This document shows positions 1 to 13,300 of a DNA stretch of 64,000 nucleotides, piece by piece. The position numbers and the translations under genes were made by a program. The stretch covers positions 1,302,001 to 1,366,000 of the forward strand of contig JAIFAC010000007.1 in the NCBI GenBank assembly GCA_026545765.1. Reading direction: 5' to 3'. The notes below the pieces were generated by a model. It was not told where the DNA came from and did not search any database. It saw only the letters and a list, made by a program, of their open reading frames with translations. Each line of letters begins with the position of its first letter. Position 1 is the stretch's first letter. The DNA comes from Plantago major. Its lineage: Eukaryota; Streptophyta; Magnoliopsida; Lamiales; Plantaginaceae.

Positions 1-3000
1 GTGTACTTTTAATTAAAGCCTATAGAAATATAGAAGTGTACCCTTATCGATTACTTTAGGTTTATATCTTATAGCTTATATAGAAATATGTTGTATTGTT
101 CATGCTTATGTACTTAAATAAATTAGTATTTTATATGAAGTAACTCCTTATGCTATGCCTTCTACCTTATATCTTCTATGCTATAGGGGTATGTAGTAAT
201 GTATGGTAATATGCCTATACCTTCTAAACTTAGTTATGTTTTACTTGCTCTAATAGATTCACTTACAAAATGTACTACACTCTATTTGTTTTAAGTATGA
301 TGTACTGTACTCTTTAATAATTTTATATAATAAATATCTGGACTTACACTACCTAGCTTTAGTAACTCTTCATATAGATAATCACACCAATAATTATATG
401 CTATTTCTAAGTTATTTCTATAAGAATTCCTAGTAAAGTAAACCAATTATCTAAGGTATATACCAAACATAGTAGCTTAAGGCCAAAGATGAATACTCTT
501 GAATAATAAAGGGTAAATTATATTAAATGAAAACTAAGAATAGCCTTGGTTGGGAAGAAGTAAACTAATTTGTTGTAGTGTATGTCAAATAGAGTAGATC
601 TAAATAGTAAAGAGGAATGGATGCTTTGAGTAGAACATGTGTATAGAACCTTACTATAAGACTACTATAAGACAGAGAATCTTCATTAAAAGGAAATGAC
701 TTGACTTAAGCTTAATATAGAATTTCTTAAACTATACTTCTAAACAATTATATAAGGGAAACACTATAATAACCTACAAGAAAGAAATTTTAATTAATTA
801 TCTTTTGAGTTCTCTCTTCTAGTTCTAATAAAAGATATAGGCAATTACTTAGATCTCATACGTCTTCATTTTTAATACACTTCCTTACCTTCTCGCCTTA
901 CGCTTTAAGTATCATTTTAAGAATAATAATCTATGCTAACAACATGTTCACTTTATAATGACTCCTTAATAACATGCCATAACTCCCATACTTGTCTTTT
1001 GTTCCCTTTATTTAATAACAACATTGTCAACACAAAACAAATTAAATGAAGAAGCTATTATTATTATATAAGTATAAGTGCCTATTAAATCTTAAGAACG
1101 TGCTTGCTCAATATTCCTTTACCAACTCTAATAATGAATATAGTATATGTAGTACCTTTAGTTACTCTCTAATTTACTAATTTATTTGCTCTCAACAACT
1201 TCTATTTTATTTATGTAGTCTCTTACTGTCTCTTTCTAGTACGCTATAATTTATATACGTGACTATAGTATCCCTTACACTACTACTTTTTATTAGGACA
1301 AAGCTGTATAAGAACTCTCTAGGATAGTATTTAAGGAATAAGAATGGAAGTACAAATCTCATAGTAATAGGTTTGGGAAGTATTACTCTCTATGTATAAG
1401 AACCTATAAGAAAAGAATTCATTGCTCAGCATTATCTAAGGGTTATTCTATAATAGTCAATAAGGAAATACACTATACAATCTTCCTTTAGTTTCAAGTT
1501 CACCCTTCTTCTTCTATAAATTTACACTAGGCCTTAGGTTTCTTTTACTACGGGCTAGGGGTTTAGTTAACTTTTTACACATGAAATAATTCTACTAAGT
1601 TATGAGGTGTGTTAAGAAATATAATAGAATAAAAAACCATGAAAATAAGTAAGAATACTAAGAGGAGCTAAGATAATACCCTATAAATAAGAATAAGTGT
1701 ATGCTAGAATGAATCCCTTATAGTAGAGAGGTAGAACATTATAAGATTATATAAACTATATATATCTTGTACCTTTGCACTCTTACTCATGTATGTGTAG
1801 TACTATAAGCCAACAAAGTATAAATTTAGGTAGGATCCTTCCTAAGACGTAATATAATAATTAGTAAGAGTCCTTAAAGTTGGAAATGGAGGAGAGGTTA
1901 CATATGGAATTGTTAAGTCAACTAAACAATGCACTATAAGATAAAGAGATGGAGTTTGCTTTGTTAGAGAAATTGTATGATACATTGCTTGTACTCCTTT
2001 CAAAGGCATATACTTTTGTGTTACTTTCCCTTCTTTGCTTATTCAATATATTTTGCTACATAAGTTTCTAACCCTATAACTTTTAGTTTTCTTATACTAT
2101 GTTAAGTAAAGTCCTATTATAGCATACCCTCTATTATACTATGTACACTACCACATGATTTATAACCCCTTAATACATCATTATTTGTAATTAACTTATA
2201 CTTGTAAGATATGTATTCACCCAAAGCCTTTCTAACTTACTCCTAGTAAAATTTGTATTACCCCCCTTAAATAAACGTAGGTTATATTATGAGGCATAGA
2301 CAAGACTATCTCTATTTGGATTAAATAAAAGGTACTTTGCATAAGAGGTATTATAGGATTCGACTAAAACTATGAGGATGATTTAAGAATGAGAAAGGGT
2401 TTACTCTAAATAGAGTATTATTGGGTCTATATAGAAACACGGAACAACATTGTCATTGCTAAAGTACACTCTTTAGGTCTTAGAATTTCTTATTTTATAT
2501 ACTAGTATAGGTTTATAACATTCTCCTTTAAAATACAATATAATATTTCTTTACAAGGCTTACTTAATTTTACTATACGAGTCTAAACTAATACTTACCT
2601 AGGATTTCTAACCCTTCTCCCTTCTATTTCCTTTATTAGGGTGTATACTTACAAAACTATGCGAGGACTTTCTCTATAAAAATGTCTATTTCAAATCAAG
2701 CTTTATAACCAAGCATAAGGCATAACACAAAGATAGACTATATACAAATTCTATATTATATTACACGTCCTTAATTTCTCTCTATAAAGGAATTAATTAT
2801 TAGTTATGGATAGTACACAACATTTTTATATACATCACAGGACAAGATAAGAGAATATATATATGGAATTTATTATTTTACAAAGAACACAAGTACACAA
2901 ATAAGGGAGACTAAGAATACACAGCGCATATAACATAGTAAGGAAAGGTAGTATCTCTAAAGTATCTCTAATAAGTAAAATAAGTAATAGTTCTATTTGC

Positions 3001-3505
3001 CAAGATGTGATCCACAATTAATTCTATATTCTTTTAGTAAGCATCTATTATTGTATCTAAGTAGTAACCCTGCTACTAGTACCCTTTTTCATATTTCATA
3101 TTTATAGTATATTCCTATATTTGTCATTGTTCCCATACTTATCATTCCCTTTCCATTCTCCTATAGTGTCCCTGAGTACAACATATACTTTTCTCTATGT
3201 GCTATTACTATATACATTTATATCAAAAATACTTTCTAAGAAGTCCTTCAAGCCTACTTTTTGTATTATATTTACCAACTAGTACTAGCATACTTTTCGC
3301 TTAGTAGAAGAAATTCATTTGGCATAGACACATACTTTTACATTATAAGAAATTAGTAAAGAGAAATTAAAGGGATAGAAATAAAAGAGGAGATTGTCTA
3401 AGATTTCCCCTAAAGTGCTTACTGTGTATTACTTAGGTTTTTCTAGTTTATTCGTTTTTTAATATGATTAGTTCCTTCCTTAGAATTAAAAGTTTACAAG
3501 ATAAT

Positions 3506-3522
3506 CTACCTACCTACCTACC
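3506..3522. repeat. (CTAC)4 microsatellite
   Basis: Four exact CTAC units plus one base. A short tetranucleotide run inside A1, with no gene nearby. Confidence 0.9.
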
Positions 3523-3887
3523 TTAACTTACTTAGTTTACTCTCTCTATAGTATAGTGCTCTCATGACTTAGAATCTTTCTCCTACTTTTTTATAGTAAG
3601 TCCTTACAAAGAATCTAGATAATTTGGAGTATTCTCATCTTTCTCTTCTAACTTTGTGATATTGTAACCATTCTATTTTCCCTATACTACTTCTAAGTTA
3701 TATAGTTCTGTACTTTGCTAGGATACTTCATTTATCATAGTTTCTAATAGAAGGTACCTTCTAAACACGTGTAGAATATATTGTATATCAAAATAAGTGT
3801 TGTAGTACGATAGAGTATTTCCATTCATAGTATTAGTATAGGAAGAACGCATAGTATAAGGAAAGAGAAAAGGAGACACTATATAGG

Positions 3888-3905
3888 TATTATTATTATT
3901 ATTAT
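3888..3905. repeat. (ATT)n microsatellite
   Basis: About six ATT/TAT units in a row. A simple repeat with no functional context. Confidence 0.85.
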
Positions 3906-4749
3906 CTATATTATCTTATCCATCACGAGTCATTACTTAGTACAAATAGGAATAGGCTTGGTAGCTTAGGTACGAAATACTTTTACATAGTTAGTTTACA
4001 TAGCAGCTTAGTAGTTGCTTCCCTTCTTATAACTCTAAGTTCACTTCTAAAAAAGGGATCATAAAAGAAATAGGAGTGGTACTTTGTACTTGGTCCTTCA
4101 TAGTATACATATAGGGTTGAGTAGTTTCTTATGTCTTAATTAACTTATATATCTTAGTAGAGTAGTTCCTAAGGGGTGAATCCTTTGTATTTGTTAGATC
4201 TTATAATAGGTTAGCTACTTTATAGAGTACTTTACTTACATACATTATTTAGTATTTTTTCCCAAGTATTCTTCTTTAATCTTATTTAAGTACATATTAC
4301 ACAAGGTTTCTTCTCAATTTATTATCTCAAGTACACACCTTTTAATCCTATACTAAATTCCTTACTTAATACTATAATTATTCTATATTATTAACTATAA
4401 TTAACTATATTAGGGCATTAAAGTAATGAACTCCTAAGTGACTACACCTTGATATTCCTTTCTTTCCTTTCCTGCCTAATTAAAGGACATCCAATTCTAC
4501 CTTATAGCTCTATTCCAATATCTCTAACTTATGCCTTATTTTTATCAAAATGAACGAATGAACTGTTATAGAACAACCAAGCGAAGTTATGTAGTATGTC
4601 AGATTTTTCCCTAGAATTTAAGTACTTATTAAGTAGTAATTCACGTCCTTTCTTCTTTGCCTCCGGTTCTAATAGAGTATTCTCCTTTTCTACTGAATGG
4701 TGAGATCTTAGGCACTTACTTTTTAGTCTTTTAATAGTAAACATAATGG

Positions 4750-6462
4750 AAGCGGCAGTAATTTACCCGTAACTTGATAATTTTATGCTAATCCATAAAT
4801 CCTTTAATTATGTTTTATTTATGTTCGGCCCTGGAAATTCGTGAGTTATACTAGGAAAATAACAGAGATAATCAACTTACTAAAACAAATCTCGAAGACA
4901 GCCTTGATAACAAACTAAATAAAAGATAGACTTTTTATGGTGTAGAAAGAAAGCCATTAACTAAGCCTTTTTCCAACTATGGTATCTGCTTATTCTGAGT
5001 TAGATATTTCGTGCAAATTGATCATCTGCTGCTCCGCTATGAGGTTGGAAGAAGAAGAAGCTCGCAGCGTTCATTTAGTGATTTATTAGATTTTTAGAAA
5101 GGACCTTAGCTTTATATTTAATAGGGTATAAAACATCGTAGATATCAGAGAGTCAGAAAGGTAGTAGAAGAAATACCAGACATACAAACAATACAGGTCA
5201 TCAAAAAAGTAATTCTTTATTAAAAAAGAAAGAGAAAGGAAACGCCGATCGCAGTAGATTATAATACATAAAACCAATCCTATTTAGATTTAGGAACATT
5301 TTTTAGATTTATTAGTAAAGCATTCACCCCATATTTTTGCCATTTAAGGGATTGCATATTTTCTGGTGTACCCCTTTCATCACTATTAAGGTGATCCTAG
5401 CAGCAAAACATAACAATGAACTTGGTCTTTATCTCTTTCCTCTGAGATATTAGTAGTCCTATAATGTGTATTTTTGCTGTTCTCTATTTAAGATTATAAA
5501 TTTCCCTCTCAAAGCCATACTATAATTCCTTAATATAAAACAACTGGAAAACTGCTCAATTGAAAGTTTCGATATTTGACAGCGATAAAATTTATATACT
5601 AACAATAATTAAACCCATTCTTGTATTGGGCCATTTGCTATAACTTTAGGGTTCCCTTACTAGTCAGTCGGTGGTAGACACAAGAGACTACTCTTTGTTA
5701 TTAAGGTGTTTATTTATGCTAGAAGAAAAGAGTTACTAGAGTCCCTTTACTTTTTCTCTGTTTCTGAGGTGACATGCTTGTGTTAAGATATGATATATGA
5801 TGCCTAGAATTCTCTTTTTATGCTCTGACCAATGTTTTTTTTATATAAAACTGTAGTTACTACTTTCTTTGTAATAGTGTCCCCGCTCAATCTCTCCTAT
5901 AACAAAAGTTTTTGTATGATAATCATAAATTGTCGTTGTTTTGTTTTATCATTTTATCAGTAGAAGAGATTTGACTATATCAGAAACTCGGAACTTTTCT
6001 ACTTGTATTATCTAAAGTTAAAACTTTATGTGGTTTAGGCCTAAATTAATAACGCAGCCCCATTTTATAAGAGCAAGAACCAACCCCTCAATTATTTCAA
6101 TTATTATATTTAATTTTACCCTCTTGTCAATTTACTTCAAAAGCGAAGAATTCGTTTCGTATCAAAAAAGCCTTCCTCAACTTTGTGTTTTGTGTTCCTT
6201 ACTTTATTGTATATGTGTAGTAAGCCGAGGTAGTTTCTCTTCTATTTATATATAGTATCATAATAGAGTATAAGAAATATCGCAACTGAACTTTTCTCTT
6301 TTAATTATGCCTTAATTTAAAGTAAACTGCTCTGTTATCATATAACTACAAGGATTTTATGCTTAGACATAACTTGTTACTCTACTGACCAATAGAATCT
6401 ATGTCCTTTATCTTTAGGGTACAACACATATACACTGTTTGTCTTTAAATATGTCAGGCACT
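4750..6462. other. Block B1: gene-free AT-rich DNA without the RIP-like bias
   Basis: From about 4750 the texture changes: CpA, TpG and CpG reappear and TAG/CTA words thin out. No open frame exceeds about 75 codons and none resembles a known protein. Poly-T and poly-A tracts are present. A slightly GC-richer patch at about 5020-5070 (CTGCTGCTCCGC, then GAAGAAGAAGAAGCTCGCAG) stands out, but I cannot assign it. The block runs into the GC-rich island that starts near 6463. Confidence 0.5.
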
Positions 6463-6480
6463 TTAGTAGGGGACTCTGCC
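6463..6480. repeat. Diverged copy of the G-rich island word
   Basis: TTAGTAGGGGACTCTGCC here resembles the copy at 6523-6539 (TTAGGGGATCCTGCC). Both are followed within a few bases by TGAGT, at 6485 and about 6544. It looks like the most decayed member of the series. Confidence 0.4.
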
Positions 6481-6519
6481 GAAATGAGTTCTACATGGGG
6501 TAGTGGACCCCAACCAATT

Positions 6520-6539
6520 GGGGATTAGGGGATCCTGCC
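6520..6539. repeat. G-rich island word, copy 1
   Basis: GGGGATTAGGGGATCCTGCC. It shares GGGGATTAGGGGA exactly with the two copies downstream and is preceded by ACCAATT, as copy 3 is preceded by ACCAATCT. Confidence 0.7.
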
Positions 6540-6610
6540 ATTTTGAGTGGAGTAAGGATAGTCTAGAAAAAGAGAGAGTCTATATAGGGACCAAACCAGG
6601 ATAAGGCTTT

Positions 6611-6630
6611 GGGGATTAGGGGACCGAGCC
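6611..6630. repeat. G-rich island word, copy 2
   Basis: GGGGATTAGGGGACCGAGCC. The first 15 bases are identical to copy 3, and the copy starts 91 bases after copy 1. It is followed by GTTGCC, where copy 3 has TTTTGCC. Confidence 0.8.
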
Positions 6631-6713
6631 GTTGCCTAGCTTTTCTAGCACCTAGTCGCGGAACAGCAAAAGCATTACTCTCTTACCCAAGGTAGACAAA
6701 GAAGAACCAATCT

Positions 6714-6732
6714 GGGGATTAGGGGACCGAGC
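6714..6732. repeat. G-rich island word, copy 3
   Basis: GGGGATTAGGGGACCGAGC, identical to copy 2 over 19 bases and placed 103 bases after it. Spacings of 91 and 103 suggest a degenerate tandem unit of about 100 bp with this conserved core. Each copy holds two G4 tracts separated by ATTA, so the island could in principle support G-quadruplex folding. Confidence 0.8.
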
Positions 6733-6871
6733 TTTTGCCTCCATCTATCCTCACTAGTCAACACTTCCTCTTCTGCCTTCGCAGTCCTCTCTACTAGCCA
6801 TCACAATAGCCTGCACACCGGCTCTGCTATCTTACCCCTAGGTTTCCTCTCCTCTCGCCTAGCCCAGGACA

Positions 6872-6919
6872 GATCTGCTGCTTACTGCTTAACACCAACG
6901 CATTATGCCTTCTTCCTTA
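6872..6919. repeat. 48-bp segment shared with the 37.2-kb island
   Basis: The ATCTGCTGCTTACTGCT core followed by CATTATGCCTTCTTCCTT recurs in the same order and orientation at 37246-37292 with a few differences. A weaker match, CTACTAG followed by CATC/AATC, lies upstream of both, at about 6791 and 37030. The distance from that match to the core differs (about 83 against about 218 bases), so one copy has lost or gained sequence. The function is unknown. Confidence 0.65.
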
Positions 6920-6973
6920 TGTTAGTGCGTTTAGTCCAATAGAAGAGTAGGGTCCAAAAATATAGGGTTTCAT

Positions 6974-7014
6974 TTTAATAGTCATTTATAATAAATTTAA
7001 TAGTCATTTATAAT
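6974..7014. repeat. 19-bp direct repeat at the start of block A2
   Basis: TTTAATAGTCATTTATAAT occurs exactly at 6974-6992 and again at 6996-7014. A short tandem duplication directly after the GC island, where the RIP-like block begins. It is followed by low-complexity AATAATATTAAA sequence up to about 7110. Confidence 0.9.
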
Positions 7015-7160
7015 TTTATAATAAAAGAGAATACAAGTAGTAAGGATATCAAATAAATAATATTAAAAATAATAATATTAAAGTAATAATTTAAAGTAAT
7101 AATTAATGATAAGAGTACAAAAAAAACACAAGTATTCCTCAATTATAAATAGTATTATAG

Positions 7161-7193
7161 TACTTAGGCTAAGAAGGTACTTAGGCTAAGAAG
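7161..7193. repeat. 16-17 bp tandem duplication
   Basis: TACTTAGGCTAAGAAG is present twice, at 7161-7176 and 7178-7193, separated by one G. A local duplication near the left edge of block A2. Confidence 0.9.
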
Positions 7194-9787
7194 AAGGTAG
7201 GGAACAAAGTTATGTAAGAGGTAAGCTATGTTATCTAGTAGGTATATTAAATATATTAATTAAAAAATAAAAAAAGGTAAACTCTCTCCATTCATGTATA
7301 TTATAGGCTTTCTTCTTTCTTGTTGTCATATAATTATACCATGTTGACTTCTTTTTTGTAGTAATAAAATAAAATGGGTAAGGAACTTAAATGAAGGGTT
7401 TAGTTCTCTCCTAGTTTATTAAGTACTCATTTCTATCTATAAATTTCTATCTATAATACCTAAGTAACTCATTCTAGACTAGTAAATAAAGATGAAGAGA
7501 AATGTTAAGAAGAACCCATGTATTTTTTATAAATAACTACTTTAACCACTTTATTAAGTGAACTCTATACTTTGTGATCTTTGTACTTTAGATAGAAACA
7601 TGTTTGGCTTTATAAATAATTTATACTTGTAGCACGCTTATATACTTTGACTTTCCTCTACCCTGACATTGTCTTTTATAATTCTTAAATTGTTTATAGC
7701 TTATTACTTAGTGAGTATAGTATACTAAGGTTGGTAAAATACATGCATCGGGTAATGAAAGAAAGAGTGGAGTTCCACTAGAATAGAAGTGTGAAAGATA
7801 ATATTTAATACCTAAAGTAGTACAACAAAAAAAAGTAGAACCTGTCCTATTTTGAGAAGAATCATGTTGTTAAGAAAGTCATACACCATATACAAATTTA
7901 TTATAGGTTTACTCAACTCAAAGAAGAGAGAAGTTATCCCCTAACATTGCTTACTTTATTAAGTTTCTATTCTATTTTCCTATTTCCTTACAACTATGCT
8001 TTTTTACTAGAGCTTTGGGTACATAAATAAGAGCGCGTACTTCTATTTCCCAGGTATACTTGTAGCTAATAATAATAATGGGTATATGACAAGATAGGAA
8101 TTTCAAGGACTAATTATAAAGGATTCCAATAAGGATTCATAAGGAATACTGCGAGAACTCTAAATAAGTAATAAGTATAAGTGTACAAGTATGAGTCATT
8201 ATTCCAAAGATAAAGGTCAAGTTTAAGTTATCATAGGGTTCATTCTTAATTACGTAACATTAACAAAAAGAGGGTAATTCTAGGCTATCACTATAAAGAG
8301 ATCATCGTAAACTATACTCTATCACTAAGAAATGGGGTATTTTCTTGTAAAAGACTCTAATATATAAATGCTTAGTTTTTGGCATAACTTGTATAGTAAC
8401 TTCTAGCTGTGTAAAGTATACAAAGTACGCTATATTTGGTTAAGTAGTAATAAGACGTAGTAAACCTTGATAAGAATAAATTGGTGTGTTCATAGCTTTC
8501 TTTAGGACTTGTTATGTGTAATCCTTTATGCTTTGAGTGTTCTATATCCCGCTCTTGTATTTATAAATGGGTATGCTCCCTATGGTGTTTAGTACGTGCT
8601 CTTTCTTTTTTTTTCCTTAATTACTTAATTATAAGTATACTAATTAGGCGTAATAAATAAGTTCATAAATAGTTGGTCTCTAAACAAAGTGAAAAGGTAT
8701 ACAACTATAAAGTAAGCTAGTCATGTATTATAAAATTAGTAGGGATATTAATTATAGGCTAAGTACTATACAAGATAGAAGAGAGTTCTTTTCCTTTGGT
8801 GTTCGTGGTTAAGTTAAGAAAGATAGGGTGCTTTAGGATTCATTCTAGGCAAGCATATAAAATAGAATAGAATACTTTGGAATAGAGGCTAACCCTAAGA
8901 AGTCATGTCCTACTCCTTGTCTAACCTAAAGAGCTTATAATATGAAATACCTCCCATACTTCTTGAGTTCACTTTGCTTTGATGAGTACACCTAAAAAAT
9001 GATAGTGAAATGTCTGTTAATCAAAATCAAAATAAAAAAGATATCTTATGTATACTACCCCAATAGATCTATCTTGCCTATACAATGCATACAAATATAA
9101 GACAACACTACCTCTACACAATTTATATTTCATTGAAACTTTTAAAATCCATAACAAAAACGAAGGGAAGTTCACTTAGAGATCATAGTTAGTCTATAGT
9201 ACCCAATAAATAATAGAGGAATAGAAAAGTACACCCACATTTGTGTTATTATAACGTTTAGAGGATTTAGTAGAGAGAACACATGCCAAGAAATAGAATA
9301 GGATTATACACTTATGTTAGAAGTACTTAGAGCCTTAAGATTAAGAAGAAAGACAACTTATTACTAAACTAAATTAGGAGGGGAAGTAACCTTTGTAGAC
9401 ATAATTCATTTTTTTAAACTTATTAGTGTATAACTCTTTATTTAATAGGTACACAAGAAGATTTACAAGGAGTCAATTATGTTAGATTATGTACGTACTT
9501 TAAGTGAGATATTGTAATGTAAGATATGCCCAATATAATAATATTTCCAAGATCTCTATTTCGATCACCAAAAAATGAAGTCAAATCATAAGAATGTGGG
9601 TAAGTTACTTAAACTTAAGCTATTAGTAATGTTTAGAGTCCCACGAGGTATAAAGGGCGAATACATGGGATATTTCATACTTATATCTATCCTATACAAT
9701 TATAAGCAAACACTAAGTAAACAAGTATAAGACCACAAGTACACAAATATAAAAATAACAATATAGAAAAATATAAGAAGCTATTAT

Positions 9788-9806
9788 TATATATATATAT
9801 ATATAT
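9788..9806. repeat. (TA)n microsatellite
   Basis: An uninterrupted run of about 19 alternating T and A bases, preceded by TATTAT. Confidence 0.9.
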
Positions 9807-10355
9807 CAATACCTATAACGAATAACATTATATAGTAGAGCTAGGCCTTTACATATACATAATAAGTCCTAGTATAAGGGAAAGAAGTACTTCATATTGA
9901 TTTATTAGTATTAGTATACGCGTGAAACCATTTATTAGGTAAGAAAGGTAAACACCCTAAGTTAAAGCACAGTAAATATATAGTAGTAAGTAAACAAAGC
10001 CATTATAGTATATAAGCATAAGTGGTATAGATGCCTATGAATGGATAATACCATTTTTCTATAAGTGTCTAGTAGTAATGCATACATATAATAATAAGTT
10101 ATGTAGTACAGAGTTTTTCTCCTATTGATATTAAGTTAGGTCTTCTACAAATAACCCTCTCTTTCTCTTAGGTAATGTGTGTTAGTATATGCCAAATATC
10201 CCTTCTATGCTATATAATTAGTAGTGTATTCACGTATAAGTCTACTTTCTCATAACAACGAGTCTCACCCTAATCTCTTTGCAAACGTTTTCATTTAATA
10301 TGCTAGTCATAAGTTGTCCTTGTCTTACTTAGCTCTATAATTGGTGTTACTTCTT

Positions 10356-10372
10356 TATATATATATATATAT
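10356..10372. repeat. (TA)n microsatellite
   Basis: About 17 alternating bases within block A2. Confidence 0.85.
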
Positions 10373-13300
10373 TGAAACTCTTGCTTGTACATGAAGTGGA
10401 ATTCAATCCTTTGATTATACCTCACAAATATAGTAAGTAGTATAAAGAGTATACTAGGAACAAAGAAAGAAAGGAACCTATATTTTCTATTCATGTATAT
10501 AAGTGACAAGTAATTCATAGGGTATTCTTATATAGGAGATTACTAAAGCATACTAGGTTCTACAACGTACTCTATATTCTTATTTATCTATTTTGGTATA
10601 CTAGGCTATAGGGTTAACTTGTATTTCCCTTGCTCTATTCCCTTTCATTATTATGCCTTATTATTTAGTTTATATTTAGTTATTAATTTACTTAACAAGA
10701 CAATGTCCTCTATTTTAACCCATTTTTCTATTTATTTATAGCTCATGTCACCTCTTAGTAGTAAAGAACCAAAGTTATTACAAATGTTATATCTAAGCCA
10801 TTATATGCCAAGTTACTTAATGTATCTTATTAGGAGTTCCTACAAAACTATATTGAAATCGTAGTATTTATAGTATACCTTTATTTAAAATAATAAACCA
10901 AGGTAAGACGTAAGCATATTAAGTAAAGTATAGGTAAAGAATACAAAGCGAGGATAGAAGATATATAACACTATAGCGCAGAGGTGTATTACTTATAATA
11001 GATGAGTCCTTAAGCATAGATAGCTATGATCATTGTGGATTATCTTATGTAAATAACTTATTATGTAAGAAGTATGTTTCTATAAATGTTGTAAGTCATG
11101 TTATTATGTATTTTACTAGAAGTCCTATATTTGTATTTGTCTCTTCTAAATAACTCTTTACCTTTACAACTAGAAGTCAAGTCCTTAGTAATCCATGTAC
11201 TTTTTCAAAATATGTGTGAATATAAAACCTATAGTACTTTTAACTTATGCATTTAGATATTAGAATGGAGGGTGATATTGCATAAAATTTATTTATTTTA
11301 TTTACGTTATTAAGTTCTTTAAATAAGAGAGGAAAGGGTTAAGTAAAAAGTTGCTATTATTTAATTATTTAGTAGAGAGTATACATACATTATATAAGAC
11401 ATATGAAACTTCTTGAACACTGTAAGCAAGCTAGTAGATATATTGTTCTATTACTTACCAAAGACGAAAGTGTATATTTAGGGTTAGAGTACTTTCTGTG
11501 TTTAGGAGATATACATTTCCTAGATAAAATACTAATGAGTCCTTAATTAACAAATAGAGTTTCATATATATACAACATGATCTTTACCCTTTGACAATGA
11601 TTTAAGTTATCCTACCAAACCTTATACTAACTTTTTCATTTCTAAGAATGAAGACAAGAACCTAAAGAAATTTCATATAGAAAGAAGTCCTTTTAGAAAT
11701 AGATATTCGTTCCTAAAAGGAAGAGAGGAAGGAGTGAGTCATTATATTATTAATGCTACCTTATAAGTGCTATGTAAGAAAGGAAGTATAAATAAGCTAT
11801 GTATAGAAGACATGATAGAGGTAGTGTATTACTCTATCTAAGATAGAAGGTGTACAAGATAATCCAATTATATATAATATAAGAGGAAGGCAGTCTGTGT
11901 ATTCTCGATTATGCGTGTATTTCGTGAAATATTTCTATGTGTACTATGCCAGGGATAGAGTACTTTTTTTGTCTAGATACTTCAATGCCTTCTAAGTTGG
12001 TGATAGGTAACTCTTTAATAGAAATAAAATTACAATACAAACCCTTTCAAAATAGAATGAAATATAGTACCCAACGCATGTTCTTCTAATTCCACTACTA
12101 AATCCTTTTTATTTTCTAGAAATCACTCTTTCTCTTTTCATTTATACCTTTAATGAATTATCATTTACATGCCCTTCTCTTTAAAAACATCGTGTTGTAC
12201 ATAGTATAAGGAATAGGAAGACAACTACGTGTTTCATTATTCTATCTTCTTGTAGTAAGCCAATCGCTTATTATCTCCAAGTAGTGTTAGTACTCTACTA
12301 TATATCCCTTCATATTAGTTTTATTATCTAGTCTTTATGCTTTATTGTCTACTCTTTACGTTATACATTCAAGTCATTGTAGTCTTTTATCTGCTTATGT
12401 ATTATCTTTGCCTACAAACTCTTACGCTTAACCTAATATAGTAGTGTCTTTACTTTCAACCTATGTATGCAACATCATTTCTTTATTAAATCACGTAATT
12501 ATCACTTTCCATGTATGATTGTTCATTTTCTATCTTTAACTAACGTTTCTTATATAGAACTTGTATTGACAACTAATAATAAGAAGAGGAATAAGAATAA
12601 GGGGCAACTGCGTGTATGTTTATTCTATCATTTCTATTATTTAAGATAGAGGGAGGGTATAGGAACTTCCGGGTAGACATCTTAGTGGTCTTAGTCTATT
12701 ATTTCTAAACCTGTTCTGATATTCTAACTATTCTAGCCAATCATCTATAGAATCTCTAAGTGTTCTCTATTTATCTATGCTTTATTCTCCTCTATCTCTA
12801 TTGCCTACTTACTCTATTTACTGGTCATTACATGTTCATAGTATTATCTAATTCATCTTTATCTACAAATTATAATTTATAAGAGCTACTATAATGCCTT
12901 CATAATATACTTTTACTAATGATCTTACTACCACCTCTCTAATTAATATACTTTTATTGCGTTTTGTTACATACTATGATACTTGAAATACGTACCTCAT
13001 GTTTTACTTAATTATGTGTCTATATTAGGATTCCACCATAAGAGTATACTTTACTCAGTACTTAGAACTTTATGGGTTATTTAACTAGAAAAGCGTATAT
13101 TAGGAATAAGAAGACAACTTCATGTTCATTTATTCTATAAGACAACAAAAGAAGAACTCATAGTATAGACATTTATAGTAATTTATAGTAGACGCTATAG
13201 TAGATAATAGTAGATATTATAAGCATAGTTATGTACAAGAACAAGGAAATAATATGTTAATCATGGTAAATAACACACAAACAACTATAATAAAGGAGCC

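Larger units (their letters stand above)
1..4750. other. Block A1: gene-free, RIP-like AT-rich DNA
   Basis: No gene is recognisable on either strand; TAA, TAG and their complements are so frequent that only 60-71 codon open frames survive. In a hand count of positions 1081-1260, TpA/ApT is 31/20 (1.55) and (CpA+TpG)/(ApC+GpT) is 11/21 (0.52). TpA excess with CpA/TpG loss is the signature known for repeat-induced point mutation in filamentous ascomycetes. The mechanism is inferred. The block contains a CTAC tetranucleotide run and an ATT run, listed separately. The right edge, near 4750, is gradual. Confidence 0.6.
6463..6935. other. GC-richer island, probable decayed mobile element or relic repeat
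   Basis: A sharp compositional island: 65 of 120 bases at 6781-6900 are G or C (54%, by hand count), against 27% in a line counted in block A2. The left half carries a G-rich word in three to four spaced copies. The right half (about 6735-6920) is pyrimidine-rich, and its last 48 bases recur at 37246-37292. No open frame of useful length crosses it. Higher GC together with a second diverged copy elsewhere fits a fragment of a transposon or other dispersed repeat, but no transposase, reverse transcriptase or terminal repeat was recognised. Confidence 0.45.

Noticed and set aside
6520..6732. Telomere-like TTAGGGG words
   Set aside because: The words are about 100 bases apart and embedded in longer unit sequence, not an uninterrupted TTAGGG array, so this is not an internal telomere tract.
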